Position numbers and translations under genes: made by a program. The notes under the pieces are model-generated. The model searched no databases and was not told where the DNA came from. It saw only the letters and a list, made by a program, of their open reading frames with translations. From Siphonodentalium dalli (taxonomy: Eukaryota; Mollusca; Scaphopoda; Gadilida; Siphonodentaliidae), in contig CP136066.1 of assembly GCA_032622095.1 (NCBI GenBank), positions 143,435,559 to 143,499,558 of the forward strand: a DNA stretch of 64,000 nucleotides, written 5' to 3'. Shown here piece by piece: positions 12,045 through 24,599 of the stretch; position 1 is the first letter of the stretch, and each line of letters begins with the position of its first letter.

Positions 12045-12453
12045 GGCCAAAACAAAAAACTTGTCTGTTTCCGATAACATTGGGAAAATTATCCAGACAG
12101 GCAGGCAGGGATTTATTTTTTTGTGCAAATGTTTTTTTAAAACCTTTCAGCTGTAAGCGATATAATAGCGTAGTAATATGGTAGATCCATGTGTATTGAA
12201 ACTGAGGCCAAGTGTTGGATAAAAACATGTTGTCCCTTGAATTCGTTCACTCTGCATCAAGATATCTACCAAGCTTAATAAACAACTTATTTTTACTTTC
12301 GGGATTGGGAAAAACAATAAATATTCATATTGACACTCTAACAGGTAACTTTTGACTAGCCTTTTGGAAAAAAAAAAAAAAAAAAATTTGAGACAGGCAA
12401 GAAAATCTCAGCCAGGCAGGGTATCGGAAACAAAGAGGTTTTTTTTTTTGGCC
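12045..12453. mobile_element. PIF/Harbinger-like MITE copy inside satellite
   Basis: The 409-bp sister of 4991-5392. Inverted ends are ggccaaaacaaaaaac and ggttttttttttggcc, with inner tgtttccgata / tatcggaaaca. The flanking satellite reads cataa before it and taaatcactag just after it, consistent with insertion at TAA of a cataatcactag unit. Confidence 0.65.
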
Positions 12454-13361
12454 TATTAAATCACTAGTTCACATCATTTCTCATAATTACTAGTTCACGC
12501 CATTTATCATAATCACTAGTTCACGCCATTTATCATAATCACTAGTTCACTTCAGTTCATTTCTTCTTATAATCACTAGTTCACTTCATTTCTCACAATC
12601 GCAACTTAATTCATTTCTCATAATCGCAACTTAATTCATTTCTCATAATCACAAGTTCATTCATTTCTCATAATCACTGGTTCATGTCATTTCTCTTATC
12701 ACAAGTTCACTTCAGTTCATTTCTCCTCATAATCACTAGTTCACTTCAGTTCATTTCTCATAATCACTAGTTCACTCATTTCTCATAATCACAAGTTCAT
12801 TTCTCATAATCACTGGTTCATGTCATTTCTCGTAATCACAAGTTCACTTCAGTTCATTTCTTCTCATAATCACTAGTGCACATCATTTCTCATAGTTACA
12901 AGTTCACTCATTTCTCATAATCACTAGTTCACGCCATTTATCATAATCACTAGTTCACACCATTTATCATAATCACAAGTTAATTATCATAATCACTAGT
13001 TCACACCATTTATCATAATCACAAGTTAATTCATTTCTCATAATCACTAGTTCACGCCATTTCTCATAATCACAAATTAATTCATTTCTCATAATCACCA
13101 GTTCACACCATTTCTCATAATCACAAGTTAATTCATTTCTCATAATCACCAGTTCACACCATTTCTCATAATCACTAGTTCACTTAAGTTCATTTCTTCT
13201 GATAATCACTAGTTCACGCCATTTCTCATAATCACAAGTTAATTCATTTCTCATAATTACAAGTTCATTTCTCATAATCACTAGTTCACACCATTTCTCA
13301 TAATCACTAGTTCACGTCATTTCTCATAATCACTAGTTCACACCATTTCTCATAAGCACTA

Positions 13362-13745
13362 GTTAAAGTTATGTGAAACACTGATGCATAGGGTGGTCAA
13401 ATAGAAATTGAGAATAATCATGCTCAAAGTAGTTATTTTTACAGATATTATATCCATATTGACAACACGCACCGTCTCTCTTATATATTAATTTAATGCG
13501 GTAACTCTCGATGGCAAAATTGATTTTGTTACTTTATCGCTGAGAGTTGCATCCCGAATGGAGAAGTAAATATTTACAATTGAGCATAATTCAGACGATG
13601 TATTTCAATGGAGTGGCACGGTCGATTTGCTCGAGATATTCAACAATGTTACTGGAATGCTACATTCCTCCAGTTGGCATAGCGCCTGAATACTAACTTA
13701 TCAGTTTCATCCAACCGAAAAAGTCCATATTTAATATGTCTTGAA
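13362..13745 (+). mobile_element. TTAA-type element copy 3 inside satellite
   Basis: Full-length-like, running from ttaaagttatgtgaaacact to aagtccatatttaatatgtc. It is nearly identical to the copy at 14771-15154 because both belong to the 1.4-kb duplication. Confidence 0.75.
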
Positions 13746-14770
13746 TTCATTTCTCATAATCACAAGTTCATTCATTTCAGTTCATTCATTTCTCATAATC
13801 ATCATTAGTTCATTCATTTCTCATAATCACAAATAAAAAAAAAATTCTCATGATCACAAACCGTTCATTTACATATTCGCAATTATTTCTTTGCTCATAA
13901 TCACAGGACCATTGTCTCAAAACAACAAGTTCATTCATTTGTCATGATCATCAATAGTTCATTCATTTCTCATAATCATTAGTTAATTTTTTTTCTCATG
14001 ATCACAAATCGTTTATTTCCATATTCGCAATTCTTTCATTGTTCATAATCACAGGACCATTATGTCTCAAAATAACAAGTTTATTCATGTTTCATAATAA
14101 GTTCATTCATGTTTCATGATCACAAGTTCATTCATGTTTCATAATGACTAGTTCATGTTTCACAATCATAAGTTCATTCATGTTTCATAATCACTAGTTC
14201 ATTCATGTTTCATAATCACAAGTTCATTCATTTCTCATAATCACTGGTTCATGTCATTTCTCGTAATCACAAGTTCACTTCAGTTCATTTCTTCTCATAA
14301 TCACTAGTGCACATCATTTCTCATAGTTACAAGTTCACTCATTTCTCATAATCACTAGTTCACGCCATTTATCATAATCACAAGTTAATTATCATAATCA
14401 CTAGTTCACGCCATTTATCATAATCACAAGTTAATTCATTTCTCATAATCACTAGTTCACGCCATTTATCATAATCACAAATTAATTCATTTCTCATAAT
14501 CACCAGTTCACGCCATTTCTCATAATCACAAGTTAATTCATTTCTCATAATCACCAGTTCACACCATTTCTCATAATCACTAGTTCACTTAAGTTCATTT
14601 CTTCTGATAATCACTAGTTCACGCCATTTCTCATAATCACAAGTTAATTCATTTCTCATAATTACAAGTTCATTCATTTCTCATAATCACTAGTTCACAC
14701 CATTTCTCATAATCACTAGTTCACGTCATTTCTCATAATCACTAGTTCACACCATTTCTCATAAGCACTA

Positions 14771-15154
14771 GTTAAAGTTATGTGAAACACTGATGCATAG
14801 GGTGGTCAAATAGAAATTGAGAATAATCATGCTCAAAGTAGTTATTTTTACAGATATTATATCCATATTGACAACACGCACCGTCTCTCTTATATATTAA
14901 TTTAATGCGGTAACTCTTGATGGCAAAATTGATTTTGTTACTTTATCGCTGAGAGTTGCATCCCGAATGGAGAAGTAAATATTTACAATTGAGCATAATT
15001 CAGACGATGTATTTCAATGGAGTGGCACGGTCGATTTGCTTGAGATATTCAACAATGTTACTGGAATGCTACATTCCTCCAGTTGGCATAGCGCCTGAAT
15101 ACTAACTTATCAGTTTCATCCAACCGAAAAAGTCCATATTTAATATGTCTTGAA
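14771..15154 (+). mobile_element. TTAA-type element copy 4 inside satellite
   Basis: The duplicated partner of 13362-13745, 1409 bp away, with very few differences. Confidence 0.75.
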
Positions 15155-18002
15155 TTCATTTCTCATAATCACAAGTTCATTCATTTCAGTTCATTCATTT
15201 CTCATAATCATCATTAGTTCATTCATTTCTCATAATCACAAATAAAAAAAAAATTCTCATGATCACAAACCGTTCATTTACATATTCGCAATTATTTCTT
15301 TGCTCATAATCACAGGACCATTGTCTCAAAACAACAAGTTCATTCATTTGTCATGATCATCAATAGTTCATTCATTTCTCATAATCATTAGTTAATTTTT
15401 TTTCTCATGATCACAAATCGTTTATTTCCATATTCGCAATTCTTTCATTGTTCATAATCACAGGACCATTATGTCTCAAAATAACAAGTTTATTCATGTT
15501 TCATAATAAGTTCATTCATGTTTCATAATAAGTTCATTCATGTTTCATGATCACAAGTTCATTCATGTTTCATGATCACAAGTTCATTCATGTTTCATGA
15601 TCACAAGTTCATTCATGTTTCATAATGACTAGTTCATGTTTCACAATCATAAGTTCATTCATGTTTCATAATCACAAGTTCATTCATGTTTCATAATAAG
15701 TTCATTCATGTTTCATAATAAGTTCATTCGTGTTTCATAATCACTAGTTCATGTTTCATAATCATAAGTTCATTCATGTTTCATAATCACTAGTTCATGT
15801 TTCACAATCATAAGTTCATTCATGTTTCATAATCACTAGTTCATGTTTCATAATCATAAGTTCATTCATGTTTCATAATCACAAGTTCATTCATGTTTCA
15901 TAATGACTAGTTCATGCTTCATAATCATAAGATCATTCATGTTTCATAATCACAAGATCATTCATGTTTCATAATCACAAGTTCATTCATGTTTCATAAT
16001 CACAATTCCATTCATGTTTCATAATCACAAGTTCATGTTTCATAATCACAAGTTCATTCATGTTTCATAATCACAAGTTCAATTTGTATACACTATCCGT
16101 ACATTTCTTATATTCACAAGTTCATTAATTTGTCATAATCGCTAGTCAACCCATTCATGTCTCATCACTAATCGTTCGTTTCTCATCCACAAGTTTGTTC
16201 ACTCAACTCTCTTTAATTCATTTCTTAAAATGTCATTTATAATAAAATCACAATTATATGCTTCGCTCATCATAATTTCATTAATTTCTTATAATCACGA
16301 GGTTATTCAATGTTACTCATCCATTCCTCATGACAACTAGTTCCCACATTTCTCATAATCATACTCATTCATTTCTCATGAGCAAATATCTTTAATGCAT
16401 TAGTGTATTCATTTTTCACACAATAAATATATTTACTAATTTCTCTACTCGTAGATAACAATTTCATCCATTTCTCGTAATCATTAATCATTTGTATCTC
16501 ATAATTACCAGTCCATTTCTGTTTATAATCATTATTCATGCATCTGATAATCACAAAACTCATCACTTGATCACTGGTTCATTTCTCATGATTACTAGTT
16601 TCCCTTATCAGAGGTTCATTCATTTCTCATATTGACTGATCATATAGTTTGCATAATTGCAAATTCATTTCTCATTATCAGAAGTTCATTCATTTATCAT
16701 AATCAGAAGTTCATTCATTTATCATAATCAGAAGTTCATTCATTTATCATAATCAGAAGTTCATTCATTTCTCATTATCAGAAGTTCATTCATTTATCAT
16801 CATTAGTTCATTCATTTCTCATAACTTGTTCATGCATTTAATCACGAGTTCATTTATTTCTCAAAATCACCAGTGTCCAATAGTTGTACAGTTTTGAGGC
16901 ATGTAGTATAGGTGTGACCACACAGGTTTCGGTTCCCGCAGGGCCTTTGGTTCAAGGAATTGTCTTGAATTGGAGGAAGTTATGTTCAAGGCCTTGAAAT
17001 TGCATACAGGAGCCTAGAAAATCCTTAAATTTCCTCAAGAAGACAGGCACTTGAAGTGAGCGTAATTAATTCCACAGTATATTTTTGGGTGTAAGGTAAT
17101 GCTCCTTTTTTGCGATTATCACATTCCTTACAATTCCTTGAAATAGGTTCTCATAGGTCCTTTGGAAATCTCTCAAAAATGTCAATCATCTATTCATTTC
17201 TCATAATCACTAATCATTATATTCCCATAATAATTATTTCATCCATTTCCCATAATCACTAATCATTATATTCCCATAATCACTACTGAACTTGTGATTA
17301 TGAGATTATGAGAAATGAATGACCTAGTCACTAGGTCATTCTTTTCTCTAAATCACATATTCATTCATTTCTCATAATCACTTGTCAATATATTTGTATT
17401 AATCACTGGCTCATTCATTTCTCATAAGAACTGGTTCATTCACTGGTCATAATCCCCTATTCATTCATTCATCATAATCACTGCATTCACTGGTTCATCC
17501 ATTTCTCATGATCACTAATTCGCTCATTTCTCATGATCACTGGTTCATCCATTTCTCATGATCACTGGTTCATTCATTCATCATAATCACTAGGTCATCC
17601 ATTTCTCGTGATCACTAATTCGCTCATTTCTCATAAATATTTGTCCATTCATATCATCAGATTTCATTTATCATAACCACTAATTATAATATTATCACAT
17701 TCCCATAATCATATGTTCATTCTCTTCTCACTGGCTCATTCATCATAACTCGTTCATTAATCATTAATATCTCTTACTCACTATGCATTCATTTCTCAAG
17801 TTCACTCATTTCTCGGGGTCACTAATTCATTTCAATTTTTATAATCAATGGCTAGTTCATCACATATAATCACCAGTTCATCTGTTATTCGTAATCACTA
17901 ATCCATTCATTTTTCATTTTCACTGGTTCATTTGTGATGATCTATAATAATTTTTTTCTAATTCAAGTTCAATCATTTTTCATGATCACTTATCCATCTG
18001 TA

Positions 18003-18167
18003 CAGTAATGCCCTAAATAATTGACTCCTTAACCACAGAAGAATTATGGGTAATTTTTCATGATTTAGTTGGAAATATGGCTTGTTGCCATTCATCGGAA
18101 AGCTCTCAGACCAAAGTTACCCATAATTCTGCTGTGGTTAAGGAGTCGATTATTTAGGGCATTACTG
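18003..18167. mobile_element. Tc1/mariner-type hairpin MITE, shortened loop
   Basis: TA + cagtaatgccctaaataatt ... ggcattactg + TA. It is 165 bp because the right arm is cut back next to the loop. It lies in satellite block 2. Confidence 0.75.
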
Positions 18168-18879
18168 TAGTCTTATCATTCATTTCCCTAATCCATTCAT
18201 TGTTTCATAATCATCAGTTCATTGTTTTTATCTTAATCACTTGTAAATACATGTTATTCATCTCACATCACTGCTAATCATTAATTTCTCAAGATCACTG
18301 GTTCGTTCATTTCTCAGGATTTACTAGTTATTACGCTTCCCATAATCACTTGCTTCTCACTGTACGTATCAATTCTTTTGTCATAATTATTAGTTCATTC
18401 ATTTCTTTGGACTACTGGTCCATTAAGTTTGCATCATCACAATTTTTTTCCTTACCATGGTCACTTATCCATTCGTTCATTCACTTTCATTTGTTTATTC
18501 ATTTCCCTCAACTGTTGATCTGCTGAATGATGTTGTGTGCTGGGCAGTTTTTACATTATGGTAATTTTACAGTGGAAAATTAGAACTGGAACGTCACAAA
18601 AATCCTGAAACTGACTTCATGCAAAAACTATTATCATACACTATCCTGGAACATCATAAATTGTTTAAAACTTCATGATAAACTGCTTCCATGGCACTAA
18701 TATCTGAGTTCTCATTATGACTGTTGGTCGTCGGCTATTGCCCTGACTTTAGATCATAATCAGAGAACGGATGTCAGCAATCAAGATGGCAATCAATCAT
18801 TCACTCATTACTGATAATCCATAATCATTACTTTCTCATAATCACTTATCACTTGTCAATTCATTAGTGATAATGAATA

Positions 18880-21545
18880 ATTATCACATAGGTTATATTA
18901 AATCTCACTCAGTTCATCATTTAGGTCATTACAAAGTAGCTCATACTAACATGCAAGACAACATGTCAGTCACATAGGCCAAAATAACATCACATATATC
19001 GCCATTCACACCACATAGTTTATCATATCATGTATGTCATCAAATCACATTATGTGGGGCATCATGTAATCATCATCACATCGTCATAATGTAGGTTATC
19101 ATTACTGTGTAGGTCATTATCACATCAGAGTCGTCATCACATATAAGTCATAGTCTTATCTCATCACCTAGGTGATCACCACATCTCATGTAGGTCATTA
19201 TTATATCAATCATGTCACCTAGGTAATTATTACATCATGTAGGTCATTATCACATCACAGTCCTCATCACATGTAAGTCATAGACTCAGTCTTATCTCAT
19301 CACCTAGGTCATCACCACGTATCATGTAGGTAATTACTACATCATGTAGGTCATTATAACATCACATATGTCTTTATTACACCAATCATGTCACTATGTC
19401 ATAATAACACGTACCACATAGTTCATGACGTAGGTCATAATCGCATCATAAAGGCTATATTAAACATCACGTTTCATCATTTAGGTCATGTCATATAGGT
19501 CATAATAACATCACGCAGGCCATAATAACATCATATAGTTAATCATATCATCACATAGATCATCAAATAGTGTAGATCAATCATGTATGTCATCACATCA
19601 CCCGATCGTGTAAGTCATACCACCACATCAGTCATCACATTATGTAGTTAATCATCACATTGTATATGCCATCCCATAACATAATCATCACATATTGTAG
19701 ATCATCACATCATTCATGTATGTATGTCATCACATCACGTAGTGTAGGTCATTATCACTTGTAGATCATCACATCACATAGATCATAATCACATCACATA
19801 GATCATGATCACACTATGTTGGTCATCAATCTCATCATACCATTATGTAGATCATCATCACATCAGATAGGTCATCATCACATCGTGTAGATCATCATCA
19901 CACGTATGTCATCGCGGGCCATGCAAACCATTCAGGATCGAACAGTAGCATTGATTTGAACCGGCTCGGAATCTTTGACCGCGATTTGGGTTGTATCGAA
20001 CCTTGGTTCTGTAATTTGAGCAGAACAAACACCACCAGGTGATCATAAATCACTAAATGCAGACGTACATTACGCTGCGCACACCTTATGGTTGGTTATA
20101 TATATATAAATGATTTAATTACATCTTTTCATTGTCTTCGCGCACATGTTCCATGTTAGGAAGTATGCACATAAATAATATGTAAATTTTAGTATATGTC
20201 CCACTATTTTCTAATTGTCCACTATCACGACGACACATGTCATGTAGTCGGTAATCAATTTCGAGGTTAGATTCAAAACCAAATACTGATTCGGTTTCAA
20301 GATTCGATTCGCCCTAAAATCTCAGATTTACGGGGTCCTGATGTCATCACATTTTGGTCACATAGGTCATTATCACATCAGTCATCACAACATCACGTAT
20401 GTCATAATAGTAATTTTCTCATCACTTATGTCATCGTCACATCTCATGCAGGTCATTATTACATCATGTAGGTCATCGTGTAGGCAATCATCACATCATT
20501 AGGCTATCATAACACCACATGTCATCTCATGTAGGTCATCATTCACATCACATACAGGCTAATATTAAAAATCCTGTAGTTCATAATTTAGAGGTCATAT
20601 CAATCATGTCCCATAGGTCGTAAATTGATAACATCACGTACAACGTAGACCATAATATCATCGCATAGTTCATCATATCGTCTAGATCATCATCACATCA
20701 CATATTGTAGATCATCACATCACATAGATCATGATCACACTATGTTGGTCATCAATCTCATCATACTATTATGTAGATCATCATCACATCAGATAGGTCA
20801 TCATCACATGTATGTCATCACGGGCCCTGCAAACCATTCAGGATCGAACAGTAGCATTGATTTGAACCGGCTCGGAATCACTAAATGCAGACTATACATA
20901 CAGGCTATATTAAACATCCTGTAGTTCATAATTTAGAGGTCATATCAATCATGTCACCTAGGTCATAAATTGATAACATCACTTAGGCCATAATATCATC
21001 ACACAGTTCATCATATCATCACATAGGTCATCATATCGTCTGGATCATCATCACATCACATTGTGTAGGTCATTATCTCATGTAGATCATAACATCACAT
21101 AGTTCATCATCACACCACGTAGATCAGCATCACACCATGTAGGTCAGCATCACACCATGTAGGTCATCATCACATCAGTCATCACGTATAGATCATCATC
21201 ACACGTGTCATCACAACATGTAGTCATCACAGGCCTTAAGATTCAACGAGAATCACCGAATCGATTCTCGCGAAACTTTTCAATTTTCAGTGTCTTATAA
21301 CTAACTTGATACGGCATTTGATTCTCGCAAAATTAAATGGATTTTAACCCCTGCATCATCGCATCATAGGTCATCATCACATGTAGGTCATCGCCCCATC
21401 ATACAGTGCATCATCCAACAAGAGCGTATCACATTTTATAGGTCATTGATTCATCACTACTACATGGATGATTATTATCAAGAAGGTCATCATCTATGTC
21501 ATCATATCACATTGCCTCGTTCAGGTCACAGTTGATATCAAGACA
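18880..21545. repeat. Satellite block 3 (TAGGTCATCATCACATCA type)
   Basis: Irregular tandem units of about 15-30 bp around taggtcatcatcacatcaca and atagatcatcatcac. Two longer GC-richer inserts share gtagcattgatttgaaccgg (19910-20340 and a truncated one at 20815-20895). A further non-satellite patch is at 21230-21355. Open frames here are repeat artefacts. Confidence 0.88.
19912..20340. repeat. Non-satellite insert in block 3
   Basis: About 430 bp from cgggccatgcaaaccattca to gatttacggggtcctg. It is not tandem, is partly GC-richer, and contains paired gattcga-type words. A shorter derivative at 20820-20893 keeps the first 65 bp or so. Probably a transposon, but its ends are not clear. Confidence 0.45.
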
Positions 21546-22576
21546 TCTTCATGTAATCACTAGACTGTTGCAACGTTCACGATTCACACAGCAGTGTGAG
21601 TTTTAAGAGTTTCTTGACATTCTAAGGGAACTACCCCATAGTTCAGGTCCCATCTTGTCCTCTGGTGCTAAAAACTTGAATACCATCAGATTCGATCTTG
21701 TACTCTGGTGCTAAATACTTGAAGAGCTTCAGATCATGTCTTGTGCTAAAAACTTGATTAGCTTCTGATCTTCATTATGTGCTCCAGGGCTGTTTTCACT
21801 CTTTCTAATGAAATTACTTTAATAATGACGAATTCTTCCCAGCTATTAAATATAATTTTATGTATTTTGCATCGGGGGAAATCATGACACAATAGGGACG
21901 TTTTGCAATCTCATGATTAGCAGTTACAATTACAGTTAGAGCATTATGTCACCCAGTTATGTGCATATTCGAACGTGAAGCCCTAACCTCCATAAAGGAT
22001 TTAGTTTGTAACAAAAACTTCTTTGAAATATACAGACACTTAGTCGACTAGGTTTTTTTTTGTATCATACAGCTATCACCTATGAGACATGCCATGCGAC
22101 AACTGTCGCAGATGTCGCAGAATAGAATAGAAATTTAATGTGAACGATGTGCTTAATATGGTAGATAGTGTTAAGCAAAATCTCACTGCACAATTATTAT
22201 GCGTTGTCGTTCAATAATCCTACCGGTCATCAGTTTTTCAATGCCAATTTAGCTAACTGTAGTTGTTAACGGCTGACTGAGTTTGCAAAATCTCTCCAGT
22301 ACTCAATGTATACTCTGATTTATGTCATACAAACTGATAATTTGATTCATGTGATCTTCTCAAATGACTTATTTTGGTTCATTGTGCATTTCAACCGGCA
22401 GCTTCTTGTTTAAAATTATGTTCTTTGATAAGTCTTCCTGGTGCATGTATGTTGTCAGACAAAGCTCTCATTCCGAACATAGTGAAATAGTTCCCATGCA
22501 TGAATTATATTATATATCGTATATACTTTGTGATGCATACATTTGCGCACATGTATTACCGGTATGTGGTTATTAA
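21546..22576. other. Unique intergenic DNA
   Basis: AT-rich. It has two near-repeats of a gtgctaaa...cttga phrase (21664-21760). No gene recognised. Confidence 0.4.
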
Positions 22577-22855
22577 ATGCTGTTAACTGCCATAAACAGA
22601 AAGAATATTTCAATATAGAGAGGTTTTGTTCTTATATCAATCATAAATATTGCGATAATAATATGTCATTGCCAAGTTCGATGCTTTTTTATGTAAACAA
22701 AAGCCAAAAACGTTACATAACCTGGCTTTTGTTTACAAAACAGTGTATAAACTTGTCAATAACATACTATTTGCGCGATATTTATGATGTGTATAAGAAC
22801 ATAATATGTCTATATTTTAATATTCTGTCTGTTTATGGCAGGTTTAACGGGTGTG
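22577..22855. mobile_element. Long imperfect foldback element
   Basis: The left arm (ctgttaactgccataaacag ... atgtaaacaaaagcc) pairs with the right arm (ggcttttgtttacaaaacag ... tttatggcaggtttaac) around a centre near 22710, about 130-140 nt per arm. A single related arm is at about 58680-58810. The open frames across it come from the palindrome. Confidence 0.6.
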
Positions 22856-23455
22856 ACTATTTAAAGAACGTTGCGAAGGCTATATATGCCTTTAAATAGT
22901 CATATTCATTTGATATATCAAAAGTTCAAAACTATAAATATGTAGTTATCAAATGACAGGCACACTAAACTCAGGCTTGGTCCAGCCCTGCGCTTAGTAC
23001 ACACTTTTATACTGGATATATCGTTTGTCTGACGACATACAGTGTGGTAAGACATTATGAGTTCTGAATATGTTGTATGATATGTTAATAATTAACAAAG
23101 ATTATTAAAGTTATTTTTGTTACGATTCGTTAATTAAGACCATTGGGTGACATAATATCAGGACCCTGTTTGATCCAATGTACGTCCAAGGACCTAGTGC
23201 TCCGTTGTATAGTTAGATAATTCACCTGGCTAAGTGGTGGTTAACAAAACACCCTTAGACACAAACATGCCATTGCTCTGTGGAACTATCTGACATAGCA
23301 TGTGGTCAGGTAATTATTAATTCGAGTTGCCTTAAAACGCTTATTGTTGTCGGAGATAAAACTAGAATTTGGGGAGGGTAGGAGTGGGAATGGTAGGGAG
23401 GTAGAAGATTGGAGGGTCATTTAATTGGAAAGTGTGACACCAGCTCTGGCTCTTT

Positions 23456-23745
23456 TTGACAGGTTGGTCACATTTTAACAATCTGCATGTCCGATTAATC
23501 AGCACAGTGGTTCCCGTTTGGAAGAAATTTATTAGGGCCATAACTCCAATCTTGGTTCCGATCAAAGTAAAAAAGGCTATAATTCCACAAACAAAAACTC
23601 GGATCAAACCCATTTTCAAACTCGATTTTGTATTTTGGGCTGAGAAACTTGGTTCCGATCAGATAGAAAATGTTGTTAATCCAGATGTCGATCACTATGG
23701 GATAGGTGCACATAAAAATACATATGTGGCAACTTTGTATCTGTT
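23456..23745 (+). repeat. Dispersed GGCCATAACTC repeat
   Basis: Consensus words: gggccataactc, tcggatcaaacccat, tcgaactcgatctgtatttt, ggttccgatcagata, and an end in a mirrored accatactatggtatgggta + acataaaaa. Copies or pieces are at 44750-44970, 55200-55760, 56590-56720, 57060-57260 and 62630-62930. No protein is encoded, and the class is unknown. Confidence 0.6.
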
Positions 23746-23936
23746 AACGTAGGTCATATTTGAGGCAGCATGACGGGAATAATATTGATATGTAACAGGT
23801 ATTGTCCATTTAATTTATTTATTCTAGAATTATGACCCTCAAGAGTGTTAAGGCACGTCCATCCCTGTATCTTTGATAGGATATGAATGATCTTGGTACA
23901 TTCATGAAACACAATGGGGATGAACGATATAGGCTA

Positions 23937-24150
23937 CAGTAATGTCCTAAATAATCGACTCCTTAACCACAGCAGAATTATAGGTAATTTTTCAGGATTT
24001 AGTCGGAAATATGGCTTGTTGCCATTCATCAGAAAGCTCTCACCGAGAGCTTTCCTTATGAATGTCAACAAGCCATATTTCCGACTAAATCCTGAAAAAT
24101 TACACATAATTCTGCTGTGGTTAAGAAGTTGATTATTTAGGGCATTACTG
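23937..24150. mobile_element. Tc1/mariner-type hairpin MITE
   Basis: A 214-bp near-perfect hairpin between TA dinucleotides, cagtaatgtcctaaataatc ... ggcattactg. A 72-codon frame through it is an artefact of the two arms. Confidence 0.78.
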
Positions 24151-24599
24151 TATAGTGTATATACTTGTGGATCAAATTTAATTTAAGTTATCACTCTACA
24201 TGATCGGAAATAACAGAACATGGTCTACCTCTTCCCAGAAATGTTTATAGAATCCAGGGTATAAAATAATAGATATGAGTTGAGGACACCTGTCCAGAAA
24301 AGAATAAATCAATTAATACAAATTTTATTTAGAATTTTTATGACATTGGTGGGACAGTTTCAAGGGCTATTTTTAGAACAGAAATTTACTCGAAAAAGTT
24401 CAAAACATACCAAGAAAGAACTACTATCTTGTTATTTCAACTAAGAGATTTAATGCAAATTAGGTTAGAAATGAAAGTGTCATTTTCAAATTGGGGGTGG
24501 CGTTAATATTAATATGCTGAGCAGTCAATAGAATTTACTCTGAAAAAAGTTTCAGTAAAGGGATTGTAATTGTATTGTGTAAATGAAATTATTTTCATT

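Larger units (their letters stand above)
12806..15520. repeat. 1.4-kb tandem segmental duplication within satellite
   Basis: About 12806-14100 and 14230-15520 match almost base for base over the embedded TTAA-type element and the satellite units on both sides (constant offset of 1409 bp from about 13361 to 13745). Only a few substitutions were noticed, such as ctcgatgg versus cttgatgg, so the event is young. Confidence 0.8.
9005..18520. repeat. Satellite block 2 (25-bp TCATAATCACAAG family)
   Basis: About 9.5 kb of tandem units near 25 bp. The core is ttcattcatttctcataatc followed by acaag or actag. Subtypes are zoned: ...atatcccataatc... at 9400-10310, ...atttctcataatc... at 10400-15200, and ...atgtttcataatc... 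at 14060-14220 and 15480-16080. Beyond 16100 the units decay. It also contains five copies of a TTAA-type element, a PIF-like MITE, a hairpin MITE and a decayed hAT-like fragment. Confidence 0.93.

Noticed and set aside
23914-24132. Recurring 60-80 codon frames with a [12 protein letters not shown] / [13 protein letters not shown] pattern (3338, 23914, 36611, 38048, 49704)
   Set aside because: They are translations of the two arms of the Tc1/mariner-type hairpin MITE, with no family match and no conservation beyond the DNA repeat.
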